This document shows positions 1 to 7,987 of a stretch of 64,000 nucleotides of DNA, in pieces. The stretch is from contig NZ_ACZO01000007.1 of NCBI RefSeq assembly GCF_000176155.1, forward strand, positions 310,001-374,000. The letters run 5' to 3'. The notes under the pieces were generated by a model. That model did not search any database. It saw only the letters and a list, made by a program, of their open reading frames with translations, and had not been told where the DNA came from. This DNA comes from Vibrio metschnikovii CIP 69.14 (lineage in GTDB: Bacteria; Pseudomonadota; Gammaproteobacteria; Enterobacterales; Vibrionaceae). Within the stretch, counting starts at the first letter, position 1. Each line of letters opens with the position of its first letter. Position numbers and translations under genes: made by a program.

Positions 1-94
1 TCGTCCAGTTGTGGTTCTCGCTAAAGCTCCCGAAAAAAGTGCCAAAAAAATACAAAAAAAACAATTACCGAGAATAACCACGTCGAATCATTGA
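1..94 (+). other. Window edge, possible 3' end of an upstream gene
   Basis: Two rightward frames are open from the window edge. One runs to a TGA at 92-94 and would encode a Lys-rich tail, the other runs to a TAA near 75-77. Without the upstream sequence neither can be chosen, and the A-rich composition may simply be non-coding. No product is proposed. Confidence 0.2.
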
Positions 95-117
95 TGAGGA
101 CTCATCACTACATTGAT

Positions 118-141
118 CAAAGGCTGAATAATCAGCCTTTG
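118..141. terminator. Hairpin downstream of hutZ
   Basis: Perfect 10-bp inverted repeat CAAAGGCTGA / TCAGCCTTTG with a 4-base loop, followed at 159-175 by a second short hairpin (CGCCGA / TCGGCG). It lies between the end of hutZ (leftward) and whatever precedes position 94. Neither side has a clear T run, so it may be a weak or bidirectional terminator. Confidence 0.4.
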
Positions 142-196
142 ATGTCCAAACTGTGTATCGCCGAACGACTCGGCGTTAGCAACTATGCATTAGCAC

Positions 197-727
197 CTAC
201 GCGTTAGCGATTTGTCGATGCCCTTCTTCAAGATGAACAAAATCAACCAGATCATCCCCTGACACTTGATACGCTTGCCCAAAACCTTTCACAAACAATC
301 CATGCTCTGGCTTTAAGCAAAATAGTGAGAAGTCTTCAAGTTGACTGAGGTTATCAATAATGTCACCAAACCGCTGTTGCATTTGTTCAATCACCTGTTG
401 CCATAGTGGAGAGTGACGTTCAACCATACTGGCCTGTGCATCAAACGTTAACCGCTTACGAGCAAACAGCTGTTTAGCCGTCGATTCATCTTCAATCATC
501 ATGATCGATACTTGAGGGTTGACCGCTAAATTACGCGCATGACGCGCAATATGAGAAATCAGAATAAAGTAGCCTGCTTGATTTTGTACAAAGGGAGCAT
601 AACTTACATTTGGTTTACCTTGTGCATCAACCGTCGCGAGCTGTAATGTCGTGCGCTGTTGACGAAACTCTTTAATTTCTGGCTCTAAACGGCCTTGTAG
701 TCTTTCTTGTTTAACTTGCTGTTCCAT
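197..727 (-). CDS. hutZ: Heme utilization protein HutZ
   Basis: HutZ is a cytoplasmic split-barrel heme-binding protein of the pyridoxamine-phosphate-oxidase-like fold. In Vibrio cholerae it degrades heme after import and releases iron. The 176-residue product matches my memory of V. cholerae HutZ almost throughout, including the SYAPFV and SHIARHARNL segments and the C-terminal FVHLEEGHR stretch that contributes to heme binding. I chose the ATG at 727 because a good ribosome site (TAAGGAGA) lies just upstream; the frame is open further upstream without such a site. The gene follows hutX by about 20 bp, so the two form one operon, probably under the Fur-like box near 1315-1341. Confidence 0.93.
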   Translation of the reverse strand: MEQQVKQERLQGRLEPEIKEFRQQRTTLQLATVDAQGKPNVSYAPFVQNQAGYFILISHIARHARNLAVNPQVSIMMIEDESTAKQLFARKRLTFDAQASMVERHSPLWQQVIEQMQQRFGDIIDNLSQLEDFSLFCLKPEHGLFVKGFGQAYQVSGDDLVDFVHLEEGHRQIANA

Positions 728-749
728 TGACGTTCTCCTTACCAGGCGA

Positions 750-1253
750 TTATTTAAATTGTTGTTGCATCGTTTGAAAACGATCGACCTGCTGAGCGAT
801 AAGCTCTCGCTTGTCATCGCGGCCTAAATAAATCTTAAAAATAGAATCCCCCTGCTGAGTGAAAAAACCAAAATAGTGGCTCTCTCGCCCCATAAAAGGT
901 TTACTGACCAAAGCAACGTGATCAATCAACTCTAATTTTAAGTGGCCATGAAGTTGGCCTGGTTGCCCCAACAAGTTGTAGTAACCACGCGCCATTTTAC
1001 CCTTAGGTAACGGGGCTTTGATTTCAAAAATAGAGCCAAATGACTGCACGATAGTGGTCACGTTTGTCCCCCAATCAGCAATCTCCGTTAATACCATCTG
1101 CGCATCATCACCCGAGAGCAGGGTAACCATTTCGCTAGGAAAAGCAGACACGACAGCAAATTCACTCACGCCTAAACGTTCAGCAATCTGTGCTGGGAGT
1201 AATGCGGGCTCATCATTTAATAACTGCGCCACTTGGTGTGATAATTGTTCCAT
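750..1253 (-). CDS. hutX: Heme utilization cytosolic carrier protein HutX
   Basis: HutX binds heme in the cytoplasm and passes it to HutZ. The product is 167 residues, the usual family length, with the conserved MARGYYNLLGQPGQLHGHLK region and the SKPFMGRESHYFGFFT motif. The start was set at the ATG at 1253, with GGAT a few bases upstream; a TTG four codons earlier is a weaker alternative. In V. cholerae hutW lies before hutX in the same operon. Here no hutW is present and hutX faces hutB directly. Confidence 0.92.
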   Translation of the reverse strand: MEQLSHQVAQLLNDEPALLPAQIAERLGVSEFAVVSAFPSEMVTLLSGDDAQMVLTEIADWGTNVTTIVQSFGSIFEIKAPLPKGKMARGYYNLLGQPGQLHGHLKLELIDHVALVSKPFMGRESHYFGFFTQQGDSIFKIYLGRDDKRELIAQQVDRFQTMQQQFK

Positions 1254-1314
1254 TTTGTTATCCAATACAATTACGTGAGTACCTCAACGCGGCTAAGAAT
1301 AATTAGACACAAAC

Positions 1315-1341
1315 GATAATGCAATTGATAATTGATATTGT
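1315..1341. promoter_or_regulatory. Fur-box-like sequence between hutX and hutB
   Basis: GATAAT-type hexamers overlap here (GATAAT, then GATAATTGATATTG), resembling the 19-bp Fur consensus built from GATAAT repeats. The position between the divergent hutXZ and hutBCD operons suits iron repression of both. The match was judged by eye. Confidence 0.6.
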
Positions 1342-1437
1342 TTGTATTATGAGTAATAATTTGCGCTCTTGAAACCAGAAATAGCCAATACCGCGGCAGC
1401 TTCACGTAGGCTGGGTATAACGTGGCCCATTTAGTTA

Positions 1438-2304
1438 ATGAGCAGCATTATGAAATTGTCCATACCTTTTATTCGGCGACTTGCCAGTGTTTTATTCCTC
1501 TTGTGCGCTCATCATTTATCGGCAGCGGAGCGTGTGATCAGTGCAGGGAGCAGTGTTACTGAACTTATCTTTGCGTTAGGTGGACAAGATCAGCTCATTG
1601 CGGTTGATGTAACCAGCAATGAACCGCGCACGCGTGAATTACCTCAAGTGGGTTATCACCGACAGCTCTCGGCAGAAGGCTTGTTAGCGTTGAATCCAAC
1701 CCAATTAATTGGCTCAGAGGAAATGGGACCAGAAAGTACCCTACGCCAGCTACGCTCTGCAGGTGTCAAAGTCAATATCATCAACAGTGATCCTCATCCG
1801 CAAGGTTTGCTTGAACGTATCGACCAAATCGCCCAGTTAATTGACCGCCAATCGGTAGCGAAAACATTAAAACATCAAGTGAATGGGACATTAGAGCAAC
1901 TTAAAGAGGGACAGCCTGATCAATCGCCACTCAAGGTGCTATTTTTACTGCTCCATGAAGGGCGAGCAGCCAACGTCGCGGGCTCAAATACCATTCCTGA
2001 TACGCTGATCACTTTAGCTGGCGCTCGTAATCCTGCTGCGGAGATGATTTCAGCCTATAAACCCTTATCGATGGAAGCGCTGATCACCATGCAGCCAGAC
2101 GTTATTTTGGTCAGCGGCCGTAGCTATGATCAGCTCGGCGGAGCAGAGGCGATTCTAGAAGCACTGCCGATGTTAAAAGCGACACCTGCGGGTATCCATC
2201 AACGCATCATTACCATTGATGGTCATGCACTCGTCGGCGGCGTCGGCCTGAAAACCATTCAAGAAGCACTGCGTTTGCAAGCGCTGCTCTATCCAAAGGG
2301 ATAA
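1438..2304 (+). CDS. hutB: Heme ABC transporter periplasmic heme-binding protein HutB
   Basis: HutB captures heme in the periplasm and delivers it to the HutCD importer. The protein has an N-terminal signal peptide (hydrophobic SVLFLLCAHHLSA, cleavage probably near residue 30) followed by a type III periplasmic binding fold (BtuF/HmuT-like), with the AGSSVTELIFALGGQDQLIAVD opening typical of this family. The start is uncertain: ATG at 1438 (288 residues) or ATG at 1450 (284 residues), and neither has a strong ribosome site. It is the first gene of hutBCD, and the hutC GTG lies 5 bp after its stop. Confidence 0.9.
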   Translation: MSSIMKLSIPFIRRLASVLFLLCAHHLSAAERVISAGSSVTELIFALGGQDQLIAVDVTSNEPRTRELPQVGYHRQLSAEGLLALNPTQLIGSEEMGPESTLRQLRSAGVKVNIINSDPHPQGLLERIDQIAQLIDRQSVAKTLKHQVNGTLEQLKEGQPDQSPLKVLFLLLHEGRAANVAGSNTIPDTLITLAGARNPAAEMISAYKPLSMEALITMQPDVILVSGRSYDQLGGAEAILEALPMLKATPAGIHQRIITIDGHALVGGVGLKTIQEALRLQALLYPKG

Positions 2305-2309
2305 TAGCC

Positions 2310-3342
2310 GTGTTACGTCATGTGCCTATTCATCTATTACTTATTGCCTTAGCGCTAAGTTTGGGAATATTAAGTTTAGCTTCCATTACCGTTGGACCTA
2401 TGTCGATCAGTTTTCGAGATAGCCTATATAGCTTACTATTTCGCTCTGATGATATTGCGACTCATATTAATCTGGTTATTCACCAAATTCGTCTCCCACG
2501 CACTCTCCTGTGTTTATTGGTTGGCGCAATATTAGCGCTCTGCGGGGGTTGTTATGCAGGGCTTGTTTCGTAACCCTCTCGCTGAACCAGGGATCATTGG
2601 GGTATCTGCAGGTGCGTCATTAGGCGCAGCGCTCGCCATTGTATTACTCGCCTCTTTTGAATTGAATGCCACATGGATGAACATGTTCACGCTCCCCTTG
2701 TGTGCTTTTATCGGCGGAGTATTAACAACGTTACTGGTTTATCGACTAGGCACCAGTCAATTGGGAACTTCAGTGACCATCATGCTATTGGCTGGCGTAG
2801 CGATCAGTGCGCTTTCTGGGGCAGGGATTGGCTATTTAAATTTTCTGGCTGACGATCAAATGCTGCGTGATCTAACCCTATGGTCGATGGGTTCATTTGC
2901 TGGCGCTAATTGGCCACAAATCTATTTGTGTCTATTCGCACTGGGAATATTAGCTTATTGCTTTCATCGTCGAGCGATGGCACTGAATGCGCTTTTGCTG
3001 GGTGAATCGGAAGCTCGCCACCTAGGTATTGGCACTCAGCAACTCAAGCGAGCGCTGATCATACTCTGCGCCGCAGGCGTTGGTATCACGGTCAGCGTGG
3101 CTGGGATGATTGGTTTTGTCGGCTTGGTCGTGCCCCATTTAGGGCGTATGCTCGTTGGCCCTGATCATCGATATTTATTACCCGTCTCCGCTCTCCTTGG
3201 TGCATTATTGCTGACTTGCGCCGATATGTTTGCCCGAGTTGCGGTTGCACCAAGTGAATTACCGATCGGGATTGTCACAGCACTCGTCGGTGCTCCCTTT
3301 TTTCTCTATTTACTGTTTAAACAAAAAGGGAAACTGTTTTAA
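2310..3342 (+). pseudogene. hutC: Heme ABC transporter permease HutC, interrupted by a +1 frameshift
   Basis: HutC is the FecCD-type inner-membrane permease for heme. Translation from the GTG at 2310 gives a normal N-terminus (about 80 residues, to LPRTLLCLLVGAILALCGG), then shifts frame and stops at 2571-2573. The remaining family sequence (VVMQGLFRNPLAEPGIIGVS, then GLVVPHLGRMLVGPDHR near the C-terminus) continues in another frame to 3342. Removing one G from the G5 run at 2544-2548 restores one open frame of about 343 codons, the family length. An ATG at 2554 could start a 262-residue C-terminal fragment, but it would lack the first membrane segments. This may be a real mutation, slippage-based phase variation, or an error in a homopolymer. 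Confidence 0.88.
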
Positions 3343-4121
3343 TGCTTACTCCAGCGATTCAAGCGCATCACTTAACGGTCTGTTTTCATTCAAAATCGAT
3401 ATTAAAAGATATCAATCTTGAACTCCATCATGGCGAAGTCACTGCTTTACTTGGTCCTAATGGTGCGGGGAAAAGTACCTTATTGAAAGCGTTAAGCGGC
3501 GAGATTGACACCCACTCTCACATTCGTTTCTTCGGCCAACCTCGCGAAAACTGGTCAGCAAAGACCTTAGCAAAACATGTCGGTATTTTACCGCAAAGTA
3601 GCTCGTTAAACTTTCCATTCACAGCTCAAGAAGTGGTCGAACTTGGTGCGATCCCGCTTGATATTGGTCATCGACAAACTCGGCAATTAGCGCGTTATTA
3701 TATGCAAAAGACAGATGTTTTACCGTTAGCTAATAGGCTCTATCCTGAACTCTCAGGCGGAGAAAAACAGCGTTTACATTTAGCAAGAGTGCTCACCCAA
3801 CTGCATCAATCCGGTGCGCAAAAAGTCTTAATGCTTGATGAACCAACTTCTGCATTGGACTTAGCTCACCAACACAAAACCTTGCTTATCGCTCGTCAGT
3901 TAGCTCGTGAAGAACAATGTGCCGTCGTGATTGTCTTACATGATTTGAACTTAGCGGCGCAATACGCCGATCGGATGATAATGCTCCATCAAGGACACAT
4001 TGTCTGTGATGCTCCACCGTGGCAAGCTCTGAGCGCCGAGATGATCAAGCAGATCTATGGTCATGATTCGATGATAGCACCACACCCAACGTTAGATTTT
4101 CCGATGGTCTACCCAGTTTAA
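3342..4121 (+). CDS. hutD: Heme ABC transporter ATP-binding protein HutD
   Basis: HutD is the HmuV-type ATPase that powers HutBC heme import. It has Walker A GPNGAGKST (about residues 38-46), the signature LSGGEKQR (about 137-144), Walker B VLMLDEP followed by the D-loop SALD, and the switch histidine in VIVLHDLN. The 259-residue length is normal. Its ATG shares one base with the hutC stop (TAATG), so translation is probably coupled; the hutC frameshift may therefore affect its expression. Its 3' end overlaps the 3' end of the opposing luxT by 4 bp. Confidence 0.93.
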   Translation: MLTPAIQAHHLTVCFHSKSILKDINLELHHGEVTALLGPNGAGKSTLLKALSGEIDTHSHIRFFGQPRENWSAKTLAKHVGILPQSSSLNFPFTAQEVVELGAIPLDIGHRQTRQLARYYMQKTDVLPLANRLYPELSGGEKQRLHLARVLTQLHQSGAQKVLMLDEPTSALDLAHQHKTLLIARQLAREEQCAVVIVLHDLNLAAQYADRMIMLHQGHIVCDAPPWQALSAEMIKQIYGHDSMIAPHPTLDFPMVYPV

Positions 4122-4588
4122 TCAAGCTCACTCATCGCAATGATCGATTTACCAATCAACCACTCTAATTGTTGGCGACTCTGTGGTCCCCATTTGTCAT
4201 CAACCAGCTTATAAAGCCGAGTCATCATTTGCGCTGAAAAAAACTCGGCACGCTCCGCCATGACCACATGTTGAAACAATAAACGCAGTGTTGCCATAAA
4301 AGCCGGAGTTGTGCGCAGCGCCTTCAACCAGCTTTCTGCAAATTCATTCAACCCTTGTTCTAGCTCTAAATGTTCCGTGAATTGGTGAAAAATTTTGCTT
4401 TCTAACGCTAACGCAAAATCGGTTTTCTTGGGGAAGTGATGACTAATACCCGTTCTCGAAACCCCAGTCTGCTGACTTAATGTGGTATAAGACATTTTGT
4501 CGTATCCCAACCTGAGCAGTTGATCGATAACGGCATCCATAATTCTTTGAATCGTAATTTCAGTATCTTCTTTACTACGTTTTGGCAT
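4118..4588 (-). CDS. luxT: TetR-family regulator, LuxT/SwrT type
   Basis: A 156-residue TetR-family DNA-binding protein. Residues 10-55 form the helix-turn-helix domain (YTTLSQQTGVSRTGISHHFPKKTDF), followed by an all-helical ligand or dimer domain. The N-terminal third is, as far as I remember, nearly identical to Vibrio harveyi LuxT, which affects luminescence and quorum-sensing-linked genes, and to V. parahaemolyticus SwrT, which affects swarming. A LuxT-like gene next to hutD also fits the V. cholerae chromosome II order. The start ATG at 4588 gives the family length. The exact targets here are unknown. Confidence 0.82.
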   Translation of the reverse strand: MPKRSKEDTEITIQRIMDAVIDQLLRLGYDKMSYTTLSQQTGVSRTGISHHFPKKTDFALALESKIFHQFTEHLELEQGLNEFAESWLKALRTTPAFMATLRLLFQHVVMAERAEFFSAQMMTRLYKLVDDKWGPQSRQQLEWLIGKSIIAMSELD

Positions 4589-4975
4589 GGCTCATGCTCT
4601 TCATCAAAGGGTGATTATTCGGCTAGATAGTTCAAAGACTGTTGTTCTTGCGAGGTTAAATAGTCAGCAAACCGTCGGGATCATCTTACAAAGTCTTAAT
4701 GAAGACAATGAAACCGGTAGCATTATGACAAAAAACTGTCACTCATTCGCACAAACTCTTGACGCATATCACAAGATATTGCCACGTACTCATCGTTCAT
4801 CTACGCTTCACTGACTACTCAATCATAGTATGAATAATTGATTTATCTAGATTATGCCCAGATAACCACTTCAACTGATATCAACATTAACCAATTCCAT
4901 CGCAAGCGGATATTAAGTGGTAAGCAACATCATAGCAGGCTAAAATAGCCTTAGTTTTTATAAGAGGATAATGAG
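4589..4975. other. Intergenic region between luxT and the DUF406 gene
   Basis: About 390 bp with no convincing gene. It must hold the luxT promoter. A 75-codon open frame at 4587-4814 has no family features and starts inside the luxT start region, so I regard it as chance. The right end carries the hairpin listed at 4937-4960. Confidence 0.5.
4937..4960 (+). terminator. Terminator-like hairpin just before the DUF406 gene
   Basis: AGGCTA AAA TAGCCT followed by TAGTTTTTAT, only about 15 bp upstream of the next start codon. It could end a short upstream transcript or act as a leader attenuator; read-through or a promoter overlapping it would be needed for the downstream gene. Confidence 0.4.
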
Positions 4976-5275
4976 ATGACCAATCAATGCTACGTAGAAG
5001 ATGAAGTATGTGAAGCCTGTGGTGTTGCCGGAGAAATGGGATTTATCATTAAAGAAGGTGACGAAGTTGCCGAAGTCACCATTTTTGCGACCGAACAAGA
5101 TTTACTTCAACAAGAGTTTGATAAATACCTACAACTCGCTCAACAAGTGTGTGCCAACGTTGAATATCAAATTCTTCCTACTCAAGAAGCCAATAAACTG
5201 CATGCTCAATTCAAGTTTGAAGTCAGTGCGGAAAAGTTGATTTTTGAGCTTAAGTCGCGTTCATTATTCCGCTAA
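4976..5275 (+). CDS. YfcZ/YiiS family protein (DUF406)
   Basis: A 99-residue small cytoplasmic protein. The paired cysteines near the N-terminus (VCEACG), the acidic middle and the C-terminal EVSAEKLIFELKSRSLFR pattern fit the YfcZ/YiiS (DUF406) family known from enterobacteria and vibrios. The function of the family is not established. A ribosome site (AGAGGATAATGAG) precedes the ATG at 4976. A stem-loop follows at 5281-5308. Confidence 0.8.
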   Translation: MTNQCYVEDEVCEACGVAGEMGFIIKEGDEVAEVTIFATEQDLLQQEFDKYLQLAQQVCANVEYQILPTQEANKLHAQFKFEVSAEKLIFELKSRSLFR

Positions 5276-5280
5276 AGTGC

Positions 5281-5308
5281 TCAGGTGAGCGATCACTCGC
5301 TCGCCTGA
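5281..5308 (+). terminator. Stem-loop after the DUF406 gene
   Basis: TCAGGTGAGCGA / TCGCTCGCCTGA, an 11-12 bp stem with one G-U pair, placed 5 bp after the stop codon. No T run follows, so it may be a weak terminator or mRNA 3' stabiliser. Confidence 0.4.
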
Positions 5309-5402
5309 TACCCGCAGCAATACAAAGGTACAACCATTCATTGAAAATCCGCAGCATTAGACCGATACTTTTACCGTGGTCACCAATACAAGGATGTCAG
5401 CC

Positions 5403-6002
5403 ATGCGGCGCTGGTTACTGGGTGTATTGAGCTTACTATGCGCACTGCCTTTGCTCGCCATCCCTCTTGATTATTATAAAATACTCAACCATTTGGATAA
5501 TTATGGTAACCTCAATTTACGCAATAAACCTTATACTGAATTGCCTAATGGCCTTGAAGTCAAAGGCAACCTTAATATTGCGCAAACCTCGATTAAACGT
5601 CTGCCTCCTCAACTTCGCGTAGAAGGCAGTTTGGAAGCGAGTAATAGCCAACTGCAACGTATCCCTCGCGGAACCTTTATTCGTGGTTATGCGAATCTAC
5701 TCGGCTCACAAATCACCCGTTGGCCTGCTGGCGTTAATGTCGGAGGGTACATCAATTTGACCGATACCCCGCTTGAGCAGCTACCGCCAAGGTTGGTCGT
5801 TAAGGGAGATCTAAGCGTCGTCAGAACCCCGCTAACCGAACTTCCAGAAGGCTTGGTCGTTCAAGGTGATCTGTATATTGGCGGCTCCCAGATCACCCGT
5901 TTTCCAGACACCATGACGGTCAATGGCAACATCTTTTTAGGAGGGAATCAGATTCAACAATGGCCGACCAATCTTACCTTAGGCGGAGCCGTCGCCCGAT
6001 AA
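5403..6002 (+). CDS. Secreted protein with tandem 20-residue leucine-rich-like repeats
   Basis: A 199-residue product with a cleavable signal peptide (MRRWLLGVLSLLCALPLLA) and no other membrane segment, so it is probably periplasmic or exported. From about residue 56 it consists of seven back-to-back 20-residue units with the pattern xLxIxxTxIxxLPxxLxVxG, which should stack as a short solenoid. No catalytic residues are visible, so a binding or scaffold role is likely. I chose the ATG at 5403 because AAGG lies 9 bp upstream; a GTG at 5376 and an ATG at 5394 are in frame but less well placed. The gene appears monocistronic. I do not recognise a named family. Confidence 0.75.
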   Translation: MRRWLLGVLSLLCALPLLAIPLDYYKILNHLDNYGNLNLRNKPYTELPNGLEVKGNLNIAQTSIKRLPPQLRVEGSLEASNSQLQRIPRGTFIRGYANLLGSQITRWPAGVNVGGYINLTDTPLEQLPPRLVVKGDLSVVRTPLTELPEGLVVQGDLYIGGSQITRFPDTMTVNGNIFLGGNQIQQWPTNLTLGGAVAR

Positions 6003-6024
6003 GGATTAGCTTGGCTGAAATGAA

Positions 6025-6633
6025 TTAAGGTTGCTCACCTAAAATCAATTGACACAGTTGTTGATACTGTTCAACTTGACTGGCAAATAGAGTCTCAATA
6101 ATTAGCGCTTCTTTTACCCCTGATAGACGGCGCTTTCGTGCCTCACGCACCAATAATGCCAAATGATACTCTTTACTGATCCCAAGATGGCTGTCTGGCG
6201 TCCATTGACTCAATACTTGGCTTAAACCGGTGAGTTTGAGTTTGGGTTCAAAGTTTTGTACTTCATACTTCAGCACTTGCAATAAATGAGGATACACTGG
6301 AGTTGTAGAGACAGGCTGTTGTAAGCGTTGTAAAATACTGCTGCTCAAGTCATTGTGTCTAATCGTTCCAGCCTGCGAAGGAAACGGACAGCGCAAGCGC
6401 ACTGAAAAATCCACTCGTGTGATTTGAGTATTCGGAAAAAAAGTTAATGCACACAAGCAATCGATGGGGATCCATAATGCTTGGTGGGCTTCTATGGCGT
6501 ATTCATGTTTGCCAAGTCGAAATAAGACTAAACCGTGATTCACTTGGATTAAGCTATGCTTACTCGTTCGTTTTCGCGCCGTCACTTGCAAATAAGGAAA
6601 AGTACAAGTTTCAGATTGAATCGCGTAGTTCAT
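6025..6633 (-). CDS. AraC-like cupin domain protein lacking a recognisable DNA-binding domain
   Basis: The N-terminal half (about residues 10-100) matches the cupin-like ligand domain of AraC regulators: VLFRLGKHEYAIEAHQALWI followed by the CLCALTFFP stretch. The C-terminal half is helical, but I cannot see the two helix-turn-helix motifs of an AraC DNA-binding domain, and the total length (202 residues) is 60-90 short of typical AraC proteins. It may be a ligand sensor without DNA binding, a partner of another regulator, or a diverged regulator. GAGG seven bases before the ATG at 6633 supports that start. Confidence 0.6.
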   Translation of the reverse strand: MNYAIQSETCTFPYLQVTARKRTSKHSLIQVNHGLVLFRLGKHEYAIEAHQALWIPIDCLCALTFFPNTQITRVDFSVRLRCPFPSQAGTIRHNDLSSSILQRLQQPVSTTPVYPHLLQVLKYEVQNFEPKLKLTGLSQVLSQWTPDSHLGISKEYHLALLVREARKRRLSGVKEALIIETLFASQVEQYQQLCQLILGEQP

Positions 6634-6811
6634 GGTTGGCCTCATGCATTTTAAGGGCGCTAAGAGTAACGCTTCTTGATAAAAAAGCCAACTGAACTGA
6701 ACCTTATCAGACTGATTCTGGTCTGACCTTGTAAATTATGTGCTTATGATAGCTGCGAGTCACTCAGAGTATGCGTAGAATAGGCGAGCTTTTTATTTGA
6801 TGTACAATACT

Positions 6812-7918
6812 ATGACCTCAACCAACGATCCTTATTTAGATATACGTCCTTATAATGACGATGAAATTCCTGCGGCGCTTGACCGTTTAATCAATGATGA
6901 AGAATTTATCTCGGCGATTTTGCAGCACCGTTTTGCTCACCAACCTGCTTGGCTCAGACCACTATTGAGCCCTATCGTAAAAATCTATTTGAAATTTAAG
7001 TGGGCCAAACTGACTTCGGTTGAAGCCATTCAGCTAGAGGTAAAGAAATATCTCGATCAAACCTTGGAACATACCACCAATGGCGTTACTTATAGTGGGC
7101 TTGATCAATTAGATAAAAATCGCTCTTACCTTTTTATCTCTAATCATCGCGATATCGCCATGGATCCTGCGTTAGTTAATTATGGTCTGCATAAAAGCGG
7201 CCATCGAACGGTACGCATTGCGATTGGCGATAACTTATTGAAGAAACCCTGTGCCACGGAATTAATGCGTCTGAATAAAAGCTTTATCGTGCAACGTTCT
7301 GCTAAAGGACCGCGCGAAATGATGAAGATGCTCGGTACGCTATCAGGCTACATTAAGCACTCGCTGGAGACGGGCAACTCGATCTGGATCGCCCAGAAAG
7401 AAGGACGGGCCAAAGATGGTAACGATTTTACTGATGCAGCGATTTTAAAAATGTTTCATGTCGAAGGACGTAAACAAAAAGTTGATTTTGCTGAATATAT
7501 GCAATCACTTAATATTGTACCGGTATCAATTGCTTATGAAAATGACCCTTGCGACGTCGCCAAAGCACGCGAACTGTATGAAAAAGCGACTCACGGCCAA
7601 TACCAAAAAGCCGAATTTGAAGATATTGAAAGCATTATTCAAGGGATTGTTGGCGAAAAAGGACGAATCCATGTTGCCTTTGGTGACGTAATTAGCGAGC
7701 CTTTTGCTACTCCAGAAGCCTTAGCCGATGAAATTGATCGCCAAATTCACGCTAATTATCGTCTCTATCCAATCAACTACTTGGCGGCGAATGTCGACCA
7801 CGAGGAGATACAGGATGAGCATAAAGTGCAACTGGAAGCGAAGTTAGCTCAACTCCCTGTTGATGCTCAACGTTATTTGCTCGACAGTTACGCCAATCCT
7901 GTACGCAATAAAGCTTAA
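6812..7918 (+). CDS. 1-acyl-sn-glycerol-3-phosphate acyltransferase family protein
   Basis: A PlsC-like acyltransferase of 368 residues. The catalytic block reads SNHRDIAMDPA, that is H-x5-D rather than the usual H-x4-D, as I recall for this Vibrio/Shewanella subgroup. A substrate block FIVQRSAKGPREMM and an EGRAKDG motif follow. There is little hydrophobic sequence, so the protein may be cytosolic or peripheral. The exact substrate is unknown; phospholipid acyl transfer is inferred from the family. In-frame TTG (6797) and ATG (6800) codons lie just upstream; I used ATG 6812 from family alignment by memory. A strong terminator follows. Confidence 0.82.
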   Translation: MTSTNDPYLDIRPYNDDEIPAALDRLINDEEFISAILQHRFAHQPAWLRPLLSPIVKIYLKFKWAKLTSVEAIQLEVKKYLDQTLEHTTNGVTYSGLDQLDKNRSYLFISNHRDIAMDPALVNYGLHKSGHRTVRIAIGDNLLKKPCATELMRLNKSFIVQRSAKGPREMMKMLGTLSGYIKHSLETGNSIWIAQKEGRAKDGNDFTDAAILKMFHVEGRKQKVDFAEYMQSLNIVPVSIAYENDPCDVAKARELYEKATHGQYQKAEFEDIESIIQGIVGEKGRIHVAFGDVISEPFATPEALADEIDRQIHANYRLYPINYLAANVDHEEIQDEHKVQLEAKLAQLPVDAQRYLLDSYANPVRNKA

Positions 7919-7935
7919 TTGTTGTCCACTTAATC

Positions 7936-7975
7936 GAGCCACTCCTGACATTTCAAGAGTGGCTTTTTCTTTTGG
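7936..7975 (+). terminator. Rho-independent terminator after the acyltransferase gene
   Basis: AGCCACTC / GAGTGGCT stem with a 12-base loop, then TTTTTCTTTT. It is correctly placed 18 bp after the stop and just before the end of the opposing MOSC gene. Confidence 0.85.
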
Positions 7976-7987
7976 CCTGTCGCCGAT

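Noticed and set aside
1018..1278. 86-codon frame antisense to hutX
   Set aside because: Mirror of a well-supported gene with no independent evidence.
4587..4814. 75-codon open frame rightward, overlapping the luxT start
   Set aside because: No ribosome site, no family features, and it begins inside the luxT start region.
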